This document shows, piece after piece, positions 1 through 5,540 of a stretch of DNA of 6,036 nt. The stretch is from an uncultured bacterium (GTDB lineage Bacteria > Chloroflexota > Anaerolineae > JACIWP01): assembly GCA_903872005.1 (NCBI GenBank), contig CAIQJD010000510.1, positions 1-6,036 on the forward strand, given 5' to 3'. Positions within the stretch are counted from its first letter, which is position 1. Each line of letters starts with the position of its first letter. Position numbers and translations under genes: made by a program. The notes below the pieces were generated by a model. The model saw nothing but the letters and a program-made list of their open reading frames with translations, had not been told where the DNA came from and made no database searches.

Positions 1-40
1 GATTGCCAATCGGGGTGGCGACGAGATATAGTACGCCCAT
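1..40 (-). CDS. rsmI: RsmI, 16S rRNA 2'-O-ribose methyltransferase (5' end only)
   Basis: Only the first 13 codons are in the window. On the minus strand from the ATG at 40-38 they read MGVLYLVATPIGN, and the gene continues off the left edge. This matches the highly conserved N-terminus of RsmI (tetrapyrrole methylase fold), typically M-x-x-LYLVATPIGNL. RsmI uses S-adenosylmethionine to methylate the 2'-hydroxyl of C1402 in 16S rRNA in the ribosomal decoding centre. The start is supported by an AGGAG at 50-54, nine bases upstream, and by a well-placed promoter at 79-107. The gene appears to be transcribed separately from the upstream same-strand gene that ends at 330, because it has its own promoter and a structured gap lies between them. 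The family call rests on a short but distinctive motif. The rest of the protein cannot be checked here. Confidence 0.85.
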   Translation of the reverse strand, partial: MGVLYLVATPIGN

Positions 41-78
41 GTTGCCACGCTCCTGACGCCCAATGGGAAGCTGCCGGC

Positions 79-107
79 ATTATACTCCGCGTCAGGGCGA
101 TTGGGAA
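79..107 (-). promoter_or_regulatory. Sigma70-type promoter of rsmI
   Basis: Read on the minus strand, the -35 box is TTCCCA (107-102, four of six consensus bases). A 17-base spacer follows, then a perfect -10 box TATAAT (84-79). Transcription would start near position 72, giving a leader of about 32 nt that contains the AGGAG ribosome binding site at 50-54. Confidence 0.65.
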
Positions 108-127
108 AACCATCCAGTAGGCCGGGG

Positions 128-161
128 CCGGCCGGCTGCCAAGAGGATGACAGCCGGCCGG
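128..161. repeat. Perfect 11-bp GC-rich inverted repeat (hairpin)
   Basis: CCGGCCGGCTG at 128-138 is the exact reverse complement of CAGCCGGCCGG at 151-161, with a 12-base loop. It lies just upstream of the rsmI promoter and downstream of the minus-strand gene ending at 330. It could therefore help end or insulate that transcript. No T-run follows on either strand, so it is not a canonical intrinsic terminator. The arms are built from GCCGGC words, which are unusually common throughout the window. Confidence 0.5.
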
Positions 162-177
162 GGGCGCCCATCCGCGC

Positions 178-219
178 GGCGCGTCTGGTTGCTCGCCAGA
201 ATGGGATCGGCGACGCGCC
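178..219. repeat. Nested inverted repeats in the gap before rsmI
   Basis: GGCGCGTC at 178-185 pairs with GACGCGCC at 212-219. Between them, TCTGG (184-188) can pair with CCAGA (196-200). The two pairings share bases 184-185, so they compete or stack imperfectly. This is part of the structured stretch between the gene ending at 330 and the rsmI promoter. No known RNA family is recognised. Confidence 0.35.
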
Positions 220-269
220 GGCTCCCCTAAAAGTGCGGCCTGTGTCATGAGCCAGTTGCATTTGCAGCG

Positions 270-286
270 ATGAGCCTTTGGCTCAT
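270..286 (-). terminator. Possible terminator-like hairpin after the DUF6326 gene
   Basis: ATGAGCC (270-276) and GGCTCAT (280-286) are exact inverted copies separated by three T bases (AAA on the minus strand), forming a tight 7-bp stem. A further ATGAGCC at 247-253 could pair with the same right arm. The hairpin lies 44 bases past the stop codon of the minus-strand gene. There is no U-tract, so a termination role is only suggested by position. Confidence 0.3.
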
Positions 287-329
287 AGACAACCCCTTTG
301 TGGAACCTGAGTTTCATACGCCGGCCGGA

Positions 330-740
330 CTACGCTTCCGATTGACGCCACTGCCAGGCAAACCAAACGATCAGCAGCAGACAGACCACTTCGACCGTGG
401 CGATGAAGATATAATGGGGATAGGCTACGCCGCCGGCCACAATGAACACCATCGTGATGATGCTTGTGATGACATTGGCCCAGCGATTCACCCCGTGCGG
501 CAAGACGCGCGACAGGATGATCATGGCAATCGCAATCTCCATCATGACCGCGCCGCCCAACATCAGTTGGGGGATGCCGATTCCCGCGCCGGCCGCGGTG
601 CGCGCCGCCTCTTCCGTCGCGCCAGGGATAAAGAGCGAAAGGATGTCCGCTTTCAGCATGTTGATCATGACGACGATCCACAGGGTAGAAAGCAGGGTTC
701 GCGTGGCGATCTTTCTCGTAACGGTTGCGCTCGTGTTCAT
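330..740 (-). CDS. DUF6326-like four-helix membrane protein
   Basis: A 136-residue integral membrane protein of unknown function, resembling the DUF6326 family by pattern memory. Hydrophobic helices are visible at about residues 15-37, 57-79, 86-106 and 109-131. The first contains the family-like stretch STLWIVVMINMLKADILS, and a Pro-rich and acidic loop follows. The length fits a small four-helix protein. The ATG at 740-738 is chosen because AAGGAG (746-751) lies five bases upstream, an excellent ribosome binding site, and the protein begins a few residues before the first helix. The same frame is open upstream for 95 more codons and encodes a different soluble domain, so translation from 1025 would produce a fusion. 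It is probably co-transcribed with that upstream domain. The role is unknown; small proteins of this type are often annotated only as membrane proteins. Confidence 0.75.
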   Translation of the reverse strand: MNTSATVTRKIATRTLLSTLWIVVMINMLKADILSLFIPGATEEAARTAAGAGIGIPQLMLGGAVMMEIAIAMIILSRVLPHGVNRWANVITSIITMVFIVAGGVAYPHYIFIATVEVVCLLLIVWFAWQWRQSEA

Positions 741-1025
741 GTCCTCTCCTTCTTGCGGACGATCTTGCAAACGATTTGGGGAACGCTGGGGATGGGTCGC
801 CGGCCCATGCACCCGGTTGATCGAGACCAATGGCATGCCCAGATCACGCACTCGTTTGAGCAGGCCATGCAACGCGGCCTGATCGCTCACCGGCCCCGTC
901 AGGAGCGTGTCGCCCCCCTCTTGCGGCGCAATGATCCAACCATCGAACCAGTCCGCCCACTGTGGCGACAGGCAGCCTTCGACCCGAACTTCGTACCAGA
1001 CAGGTTGTGTTGGCGTTGGTCTCAT
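330..1025 (-). CDS. LAL-regulator-associated small domain, in frame with DUF6326 (231 aa)
   Basis: The frame from the ATG at 1025 encodes a compact soluble domain at residues 9-71. Its visible landmarks are YEVRVEGCLSPQWADWFDGW near residues 11-30, GGDTLLTGPVSDQAALHGLL at 37-56 and a final LGMPLVSINRV. I recognise this from memory as a roughly 70-80 residue uncharacterised protein often encoded beside MalT-like regulators in Chloroflexota, where it normally ends soon after the SINR/SVNR motif. Here no stop occurs. A low-complexity tail (residues 72-95) runs straight into the membrane protein that has its own start at residue 96. It lies 78 bases downstream of the regulator's stop, with its own -10 box. 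Either this is a true fusion, or two genes became joined by stop loss or a frameshift. The function is unknown; a ligand-sensing or regulatory partner is a guess from context. Confidence 0.6.
   Translation of the reverse strand: MRPTPTQPVWYEVRVEGCLSPQWADWFDGWIIAPQEGGDTLLTGPVSDQAALHGLLKRVRDLGMPLVSINRVHGPATHPQRSPNRLQDRPQEGEDMNTSATVTRKIATRTLLSTLWIVVMINMLKADILSLFIPGATEEAARTAAGAGIGIPQLMLGGAVMMEIAIAMIILSRVLPHGVNRWANVITSIITMVFIVAGGVAYPHYIFIATVEVVCLLLIVWFAWQWRQSEA
746..751 (-). promoter_or_regulatory. Strong internal ribosome binding site for the DUF6326 start
   Basis: On the minus strand AAGGAG sits five bases before the ATG at 740-738. It lies inside the longer open frame from 1025 and supports independent initiation of the membrane protein. 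The ATG is followed by A, so a TGA in the +1 frame (739-737) overlaps it as ATGA, the typical layout of translationally coupled genes. Confidence 0.7.
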
Positions 1026-1032
1026 GAACGCA

Positions 1033-1053
1033 AGTATACCGGCCAGGCGGTAT
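1033..1053 (-). promoter_or_regulatory. -10 box with overlapping inverted repeat, near-leaderless start
   Basis: On the minus strand TATACT (1038-1033) lies seven bases before the ATG at 1025. The transcript would thus start at or next to the start codon, and no Shine-Dalgarno sequence is visible. No good -35 box is seen at the usual distance. The inverted repeat ATACCG (1036-1041) / CGGTAT (1048-1053) with a 6-base spacer overlaps the -10 box and its upstream edge. That would suit an operator for a repressor or activator, though the repeat is short. Confidence 0.45.
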
Positions 1054-1103
1054 GGCCGAGTAGCAACGAAAGTATGGTTGGGAGTATTGTTTCTTGGGGG
1101 AGG

Positions 1104-3788
1104 TTAGAGTAAACCCAACTCGCGGGCGCGCGCGACGGCCTCGGTGCGATTCTGGACCTGCAATTTGCTGAAGATACGCAGATTGTGCCCCTTGACGGTG
1201 CTGACGGCCAAGTATAGCCGCCGGCTGATCTCCACATTGGAGTACCCTGCGGCGACGAGGCGCAAGACTTCAAGCTCGCGGTCGGTGAGCGGCTCGATGA
1301 TCGCAACGTCCTGGCTCATCGGTGTGGCGCTGGCGGCAGCCCCCGGCGGCGAGAAAGCCGCCAGGATGCGGCTCACATACCCGAGCAGCGGATGGGCGGG
1401 TTGCTTCTCATGCGCGGCGCGGAAATCCAACAGCAGCAAGCGCAGCGGCTCGCCTTCATCCACGAAGGCGCGCAGGTACCCCTCTGGCTCCGCCAGCGCC
1501 AGGGCGCGTTCCAGCGCGGCGAGCGCCGGCGGCCGGCTCCCCTGCGCCTGATGGGCCAGGGCCTGAGTCAACCGTATTTCGATCATGTTGCCGGTGCGTC
1601 TTTGCGCCTCTGCCAGCGCCAACAGGCGTTCCAGCAGGGGGGTGACGCCGGCAAAAGCGCCTTCCGCCAGCCGCAGTCGCGCCAGGGTGAGGTATTCGCA
1701 CTCGCCCAGGTAACTCACCGCGTCCGTTACCGACAGGCCGCGCTCGCGCGCCCAGGCCGCCGCTTGATCCGGCCGCCCTTGTTTGAGATAGAGCCGCGCC
1801 TTGAGGGCTTCGACCGGCCGGGCCAGGGGGATCGCGTTCTTGACGTAGACCCGGCTGGCTTCGTCAAGCAGGTCGAGCGCCGCATCCCACTCGCCGGCCG
1901 ATTCTTTGAGCCTGGCCTGGGCCAGATTCCAGCGGTACAGCCAGTCCACCAGGGTGGTGCGTTGGCCCAGGTCGGCCGCGCTCTGCAGGCGCCGGCCGGC
2001 GGCCGCTGCATCGCCCCGTTCGTGGGCCAGCAGGGCCAGCGCCAGGTGATGATGCGCGGTGACCGCGATGGCTTCTTGCCCCTGCGCGGCGGCCTGTTGG
2101 ATGGCCTGGCGGAGGCCCTTTTCGGCTTCACCCAGACGTCCCAGCACGATTAGCATGTCGGCGACGGCGAAGGCGCTGACAATCACGAAGTTCTGATTGC
2201 CCAATCGTCGCATGTCGTCCATCCAGGCGCGCGTGGCGCGCAGAGAGGCTTCCAGATTGCCGGCGGCCCAATGGGTGAATCCCAGCGTGATGGCGGCCTG
2301 GGCGCGGAGGAGTCCCTCATCATCGGGGGCGAGTTGTACGGAAAGTTCCGCGTACTTCATGGTATCGGCCAGATTGCCCTGGATCTGGGCGTTGTCGGCG
2401 CGGATTAGGGCGATGGTCGCCGGCAAGGACTTCAGCGCATCCGGGGCCGGCGCGCCGGCCAGCGCGCGCTCGGCGCCCTGCAGGTAGGCTTCGCTCGACT
2501 CCGTATCCCCGATATCCGAGAAGGCCCATCCGATCTGCACGCACAACCGGGGACGAGAGCCAATGACCGCATGCGGCAGCTTCTTCGCCCAGCCAAGCCA
2601 GGCGGCCGTCTGGAACGTGCGTTCCATGTCTTTCCAGGCCGCCTCGGCCAAGCGAGCGGCGCGCTCGAAATCGCCGGCCGCCACGGCGTGGCGCAAGGCT
2701 TCGGTCAGGTTGTCGCGGGCCTCGTACCACACGCTGGCGCGGCGGTGATCGCCGGCGAGGGTCGGGGGATGGCCGAGGCGCTGGCGCAGGAGATCGCCAA
2801 ACAAGTGGTGATAGCGATACCAGCCGCGCACATTGTCGAGGGGGACGATGAACAGGTTGGCGCGTTCGAGGTACTCCAGGGTCTCCTGGCCGGCCGCAGC
2901 GGGAGTATCCAGGACGGCATCACAAAGCGCGCCGCACAGGCGGTCGAGGATGGACGTGCGTAGCAAGAAGCTCTGCACACGCTCGGGCTGCTTCTGCAAG
3001 ACCTCTTCGAGCAGGTAATCGAGCACGAAGCGGTGGCTGCCGGCGAAGGCCCGGATGAAGCTGGCGGCGTCGGAGCGCCCCTGCATAGAGAGCGCGGCCA
3101 ATTGCAGGCCGGCGATCCAGCCTTCGGTGCGGGCTGCCAGCGCGGCGATGTCCGCCTCTCTCAAGGCCAGCCCCATCCCCGCGTTGAGGAAATCGGCGGC
3201 TTCGGCAGAGGTGAAGCGCAAGTCATCGGCGCGCAGCTCGGTCAGGTGGCCGCGGCCGCGCAGGCGGGCCAGGGGCAGCGGCGGGTCTTCGCGGGTGGCG
3301 ATCACCAGGTGCATCTGCGGCGGCTGGTGTTCGATGAGGAAATTCAGGGCCTGGTCTATCGCTTGGGAATCAAGCACATGGTAGTCGTCGAGGATGAGGA
3401 CGAATGCCTTCGGGATCGTCGCGATTTCATTGAGCAGCTCGGTCAGCAGCGCTTCGGTGAGCGCTGTCGGGGACTGCGGCGCGTGGAGCATCCCCAAGAG
3501 GTCTTTGCCCACGCGCGCCTCCACGGTCTGCAACGCAGAGACGAGATACGTGAGAAAGCGGGCCGGGTCGCTATCCGCTTCGTCCAGCGAGAGCCAGGCC
3601 GCCGGCCGGGCGCAGCCGGCGACCCATGCGCTGACCAGCGTCGTCTTGCCGAAGCCGGCCGGCGCAGAGATGAGGGTCAGCTTGCGAGACAGGCCCTCGT
3701 TCAGCCGCTCGATCAGGCGCGGCCGAAGCACCCCCTGCGGACGCAGCGGGGGCACATAGAGTTTGGCGGCGAGAATCGGCGTCGGCAT
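1104..3788 (-). CDS. LuxR-family ATP-dependent transcriptional regulator, MalT-like (LAL/STAND)
   Basis: A complete 894-residue regulator, close in length to MalT (about 900). In order it has: a leading motif LAAKLYVPP, standard for this family; an NTPase (NACHT/STAND) domain with P-loop APAGFGKTT (residues 42-50), Walker B VLILDDYH (130-137) and sensor region IATREDPPLPLARLR (163-177); the family motif YRYHHLFGDLLRQRL near 324-338; a long TPR-like helical domain (about 350-790); and a C-terminal LuxR helix-turn-helix (834-894) beginning LTDRELEVLRLVAAG. Such proteins bind an inducer through the TPR region, oligomerise with ATP and activate transcription. The start at 3788 is preferred over the ATG at 3812 because a perfect TATAAT lies six bases before it, making a leaderless mRNA that would exclude the upstream ATG. 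Neither ATG has a ribosome binding site. It diverges from an ABC sugar transporter operon, a plausible target. The inducer is unknown. Confidence 0.93.
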   Translation of the reverse strand: MPTPILAAKLYVPPLRPQGVLRPRLIERLNEGLSRKLTLISAPAGFGKTTLVSAWVAGCARPAAWLSLDEADSDPARFLTYLVSALQTVEARVGKDLLGMLHAPQSPTALTEALLTELLNEIATIPKAFVLILDDYHVLDSQAIDQALNFLIEHQPPQMHLVIATREDPPLPLARLRGRGHLTELRADDLRFTSAEAADFLNAGMGLALREADIAALAARTEGWIAGLQLAALSMQGRSDAASFIRAFAGSHRFVLDYLLEEVLQKQPERVQSFLLRTSILDRLCGALCDAVLDTPAAAGQETLEYLERANLFIVPLDNVRGWYRYHHLFGDLLRQRLGHPPTLAGDHRRASVWYEARDNLTEALRHAVAAGDFERAARLAEAAWKDMERTFQTAAWLGWAKKLPHAVIGSRPRLCVQIGWAFSDIGDTESSEAYLQGAERALAGAPAPDALKSLPATIALIRADNAQIQGNLADTMKYAELSVQLAPDDEGLLRAQAAITLGFTHWAAGNLEASLRATRAWMDDMRRLGNQNFVIVSAFAVADMLIVLGRLGEAEKGLRQAIQQAAAQGQEAIAVTAHHHLALALLAHERGDAAAAGRRLQSAADLGQRTTLVDWLYRWNLAQARLKESAGEWDAALDLLDEASRVYVKNAIPLARPVEALKARLYLKQGRPDQAAAWARERGLSVTDAVSYLGECEYLTLARLRLAEGAFAGVTPLLERLLALAEAQRRTGNMIEIRLTQALAHQAQGSRPPALAALERALALAEPEGYLRAFVDEGEPLRLLLLDFRAAHEKQPAHPLLGYVSRILAAFSPPGAAASATPMSQDVAIIEPLTDRELEVLRLVAAGYSNVEISRRLYLAVSTVKGHNLRIFSKLQVQNRTEAVARARELGLL

Positions 3789-3794
3789 GGGTTC

Positions 3795-3824
3795 ATTATA
3801 GAGCAGACACATCGAAACTGAAAA
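3795..3824 (-). promoter_or_regulatory. Leaderless promoter of the LuxR/MalT-like regulator
   Basis: On the minus strand TTTTCA (3824-3819, four of six -35 consensus bases), an 18-base spacer and a perfect TATAAT (3800-3795) precede the ATG at 3788-3786 by six bases. This places the expected transcription start on the A of the start codon. No Shine-Dalgarno sequence is present, consistent with leaderless translation. Confidence 0.65.
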
Positions 3825-3864
3825 AGCGGCAGCCCTGATCCTTGCGGATGCGAGTAGATGGCGC

Positions 3865-3883
3865 GCCGCGGACCAAAGGCGGC
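3865..3883. repeat. Weak inverted repeat between the divergent promoters
   Basis: GCCGC (3865-3869) and GCGGC (3879-3883) are inverted copies. They are nested inside GATGC (3847-3851) and GCATC (3882-3886), which overlap the right arm. The site lies between the -35 regions of the regulator and transporter promoters, where a regulator would bind. The arms are short and GC-rich, so chance is a real alternative. I see nothing else definable in 3825-3914. Confidence 0.2.
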
Positions 3884-3914
3884 ATCTTCAGGTGTCGCGA
3901 GGCCAAATTCGGCG

Positions 3915-3943
3915 TTGCAAATCAATCAAACTGGGTGTATAAT
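3915..3943 (+). promoter_or_regulatory. Promoter of the ABC transporter operon
   Basis: TTGCAA (3915-3920, four of six bases matching TTGACA), an ideal 17-base spacer and a perfect TATAAT (3938-3943) predict a transcription start near 3950. It is the best-formed sigma70-type promoter in the window and drives the substrate-binding protein and downstream permease. Confidence 0.7.
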
Positions 3944-3949
3944 ACCTCT

Positions 3950-4105
3950 GTCACGAAAGTTCACGCTTCAGAGTCTCAGCGCGGCGGAAAGGGGGAAAGA
4001 GGAGACAGACTGTAGGTCACAGTCATGAGACGTAACGTCCGTCAGGTACATGCGAACGGGTTCTCGAAGAAGAAGCCTCGGATCATTCTCAGGAGGGAGA
4101 AGCAC
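3950..4105 (+). other. Long 5' leader of the transporter mRNA
   Basis: About 156 nt separate the predicted start of transcription from the ATG at 4106. The leader contains a purine-rich run near 3985-4005 with a GGAG too far from any start codon to serve one. It also has a small stem GACTG (4008-4012) / CAGTC (4020-4024) and the near-palindrome GACGT-A-ACGTC (4029-4039). No known riboswitch or terminator is recognised. An in-frame ATG at 4025 could extend the protein by 27 basic residues but lacks a ribosome binding site. Confidence 0.4.
4091..4096 (+). promoter_or_regulatory. Ribosome binding site of the substrate-binding protein
   Basis: AGGAGG, nine bases before the ATG at 4106, decides the start in favour of 4106 over the in-frame ATG at 4025. 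The signal peptide then begins immediately at the N-terminus. Confidence 0.8.
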
Positions 4106-5416
4106 ATGGACCGCAAGATGTCGCGTCGTGATTTGTTCAAGTACGTGGGTGTCGGGGCGGCGGGAGCCGCATTGACCGCATGTGGGGCCAAGACCGGCGG
4201 GACGACCGGCGGCAAGAAGTACGCCGGCAAGACCATCCGCATGCTCAGTCAGGGCGGCGCCGGCTACGAGAAGGCTGTCACCCAGTATGGCAAGGAGTTT
4301 GAGGAGCAGACCGGCTGCAAGGTCGAGTTCGACTGGGCGCCCTGGGAGAACTTAATGCCGAAGCTGCAAGCCGACCTGGCTTCTGGCAGCCCCCAATTGG
4401 ACTTGTTCTGCAACGACCGCGAATTCCAGTACAGCGTCTACCCCGATCTCCTGCCCCTGGATGACCTCATCAAGAAGTACAACTATGACATGAACGGCTT
4501 CCTCGCGGCGGTCACCAAATTCGGCCAGGGCATTGCCGGCCAGAAGAGCCGCTACGGCCTGCCCATCGGCCCCGGCGTGTCGGTCATTTTCTATCGCACC
4601 GACCTGATCAAAGCATTCCCCACCACCTGGAAAGACTACGAAGCCCTGTTGGTAGACCTGAAGGGCAAGACCGGCAAGGCGCCCCTCGGCTTCGCCGGCG
4701 TCGCCGCGCAGTTGGTCAAAGCCTTCTTCGCCCGCTACTGGGCACAGAAGCAGTCCACCATCAGCAAGGACTGGAAAGTGCTCATCAACAACGAAGTCGG
4801 CGTCAAGGCCGCCACGATGCTGTATGACTTCTACAAGAAGTATACGCCGCAGGGTATGCTGGCCTGGGACAACCCGGATGGCTGCAATGCCTTCAAGGCC
4901 GGCGACATCGCCGTCCTGGAAAGCTGGCCGGGCTTCTGCGTGGATGGATTTGAAGCCGCCGAATCGCCCATCAAGGGCAAGTGGTCCATGGCCCGCTATC
5001 CCGAAGGTGGGTCGGGCAACTACGTCGAGCACAACATGGTCATCCTCAAGAAGTCCAAGAACCCGGATGCCGCCTTCGAGTTCATGGCCTACTGCACCGA
5101 CCTCACCCGCTCGAAGCGGTCGGCCGTCGAGTTCAAGGTGGACCCGGCGCGCACAGCCGTGTATGATGACGCCGAAGTGAAGGCCAAGTCCCCCTGGATG
5201 CCGGCGTACAAAGAGATCATGAACGCCGGGTTGGTGCCTTTCTGGGGCATTCCTTACTGGCTGGAAATGTTCATCGGACTCGCCGAAGGTCTCTCGACCA
5301 TCCTGGCGGAGAAAGGCCAAATCAAGCCGACCCTGGACGATGTGGCCGCCAAGTGGGCGAAGCTGATTAAAGACAGCCCGCTGAAATTCGACTACACCGA
5401 ACTGCCCGGGGCGTAG
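4106..5416 (+). CDS. ABC transporter substrate-binding lipoprotein, sugar type (SBP family 1)
   Basis: A 436-residue extracytoplasmic binding protein of the UgpB/MalE-like class (COG1653), which captures a carbohydrate-type ligand and delivers it to the membrane permeases. The N-terminus shows a Tat-type signal, SRRDLFK at residues 6-12, a hydrophobic stretch rich in Ala and Gly, and a lipobox LTAC with the lipidated Cys at 26. A flexible Gly/Thr linker (27-36) follows. The mature part has the family hallmarks: TIRMLSQGGAGYEKAV near the start of the first lobe, a KLQADLASGSPQLDLF segment near residues 88-103, a YGLPIGPGVSVIFYRTDL hinge region near 155-172 and a FKAGDIAVLESWPGF region near 263-277. 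The ligand cannot be read from the sequence. It is followed after 124 bases by a permease, so it heads an importer operon. The mature chain has five further Cys residues, which might form disulfides. Confidence 0.92.
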   Translation: MDRKMSRRDLFKYVGVGAAGAALTACGAKTGGTTGGKKYAGKTIRMLSQGGAGYEKAVTQYGKEFEEQTGCKVEFDWAPWENLMPKLQADLASGSPQLDLFCNDREFQYSVYPDLLPLDDLIKKYNYDMNGFLAAVTKFGQGIAGQKSRYGLPIGPGVSVIFYRTDLIKAFPTTWKDYEALLVDLKGKTGKAPLGFAGVAAQLVKAFFARYWAQKQSTISKDWKVLINNEVGVKAATMLYDFYKKYTPQGMLAWDNPDGCNAFKAGDIAVLESWPGFCVDGFEAAESPIKGKWSMARYPEGGSGNYVEHNMVILKKSKNPDAAFEFMAYCTDLTRSKRSAVEFKVDPARTAVYDDAEVKAKSPWMPAYKEIMNAGLVPFWGIPYWLEMFIGLAEGLSTILAEKGQIKPTLDDVAAKWAKLIKDSPLKFDYTELPGA

Positions 5417-5428
5417 GCCCACGCGTCA

Positions 5429-5452
5429 CGTCGCTGCCTCGGAGCGGCGACG
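5429..5452 (+). repeat. 9-bp hairpin directly after the binding-protein stop codon
   Basis: CGTCGCTGC (5429-5437) can pair with GCGGCGACG (5444-5452) across a 6-base loop, with one G-U pair. It begins 12 bases past the stop codon. No T-run follows, so it more likely stabilises the 3' end of the upstream message than terminates it. Confidence 0.45.
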
Positions 5453-5467
5453 ATCAGCGACAGGCAC

Positions 5468-5506
5468 ACGGGAGATGGAAGAACGCCTGTGTCTTCCATC
5501 TCCCGT
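5468..5506 (+). repeat. Perfect 15-bp hairpin between binding protein and permease
   Basis: ACGGGAGATGGAAGA at 5468-5482 is exactly complementary to TCTTCCATCTCCCGT at 5492-5506, with a 9-base loop. It lies 51 bases after the binding-protein stop and 34 bases before the permease start. There is no U-tract. In many sugar ABC operons such a structure protects the binding-protein mRNA or partly terminates transcription, so that more binding protein than permease is made. That role is inferred here. Confidence 0.75.
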
Positions 5507-5528
5507 CTCCCGAACCAGAATTGTGGAG

Positions 5529-5534
5529 AGGAGG
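5529..5534 (+). promoter_or_regulatory. Ribosome binding site deciding a TTG start for the permease
   Basis: AGGAGG lies six bases before TTG at 5541. No ATG or GTG near this site opens the permease frame, and the next in-frame ATG is at 5757, inside the protein after the first membrane helix. TTG is therefore the likely start. Confidence 0.75.
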
Positions 5535-5540
5535 ATCGCC

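Noticed and set aside
128..161. The 11-bp hairpin as a standard intrinsic terminator
   Set aside because: No T-run follows the stem on either strand, so only a weak or non-canonical role can be proposed.
270..1112. A 280-codon plus-strand open frame opposite the small-domain/DUF6326 gene
   Set aside because: Its translation is rich in Asp, His, Arg and Gln with no recognisable domain. It is antisense to a frame with clear transmembrane helices and a strong ribosome binding site.
1392..2153. Long plus-strand open frames inside the regulator gene (also 3033-3821)
   Set aside because: They are antisense shadows of a GC-rich gene with unmistakable Walker and LuxR motifs. Their products are low-complexity and rich in Gly, Arg, Gln and Ala.
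1104..3788. The regulator as a novel NTPase defence protein (STAND/Avs-like)
   Set aside because: The C-terminal LuxR helix-turn-helix, MalT-like length and order, and position beside a sugar importer fit an ordinary LAL transcription activator. No effector nuclease or other toxic domain is present.
3789..3812. ATG at 3812 as the regulator start
   Set aside because: It lies upstream of the predicted transcription start and adds MCLLYNEP, which is not family-like. The ATG at 3788 gives the usual short lead into LAAKLYVPP.
4025..4105. Upstream ATG at 4025 as the start of the substrate-binding protein
   Set aside because: It lacks a nearby ribosome binding site and would put 27 basic residues before the signal peptide. 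The ATG at 4106 has AGGAGG nine bases upstream.
4352..5422. A 356-codon minus-strand open frame opposite the substrate-binding protein
   Set aside because: No start signal or known domain is visible. The plus strand has a complete signal peptide, lipobox and family motifs.
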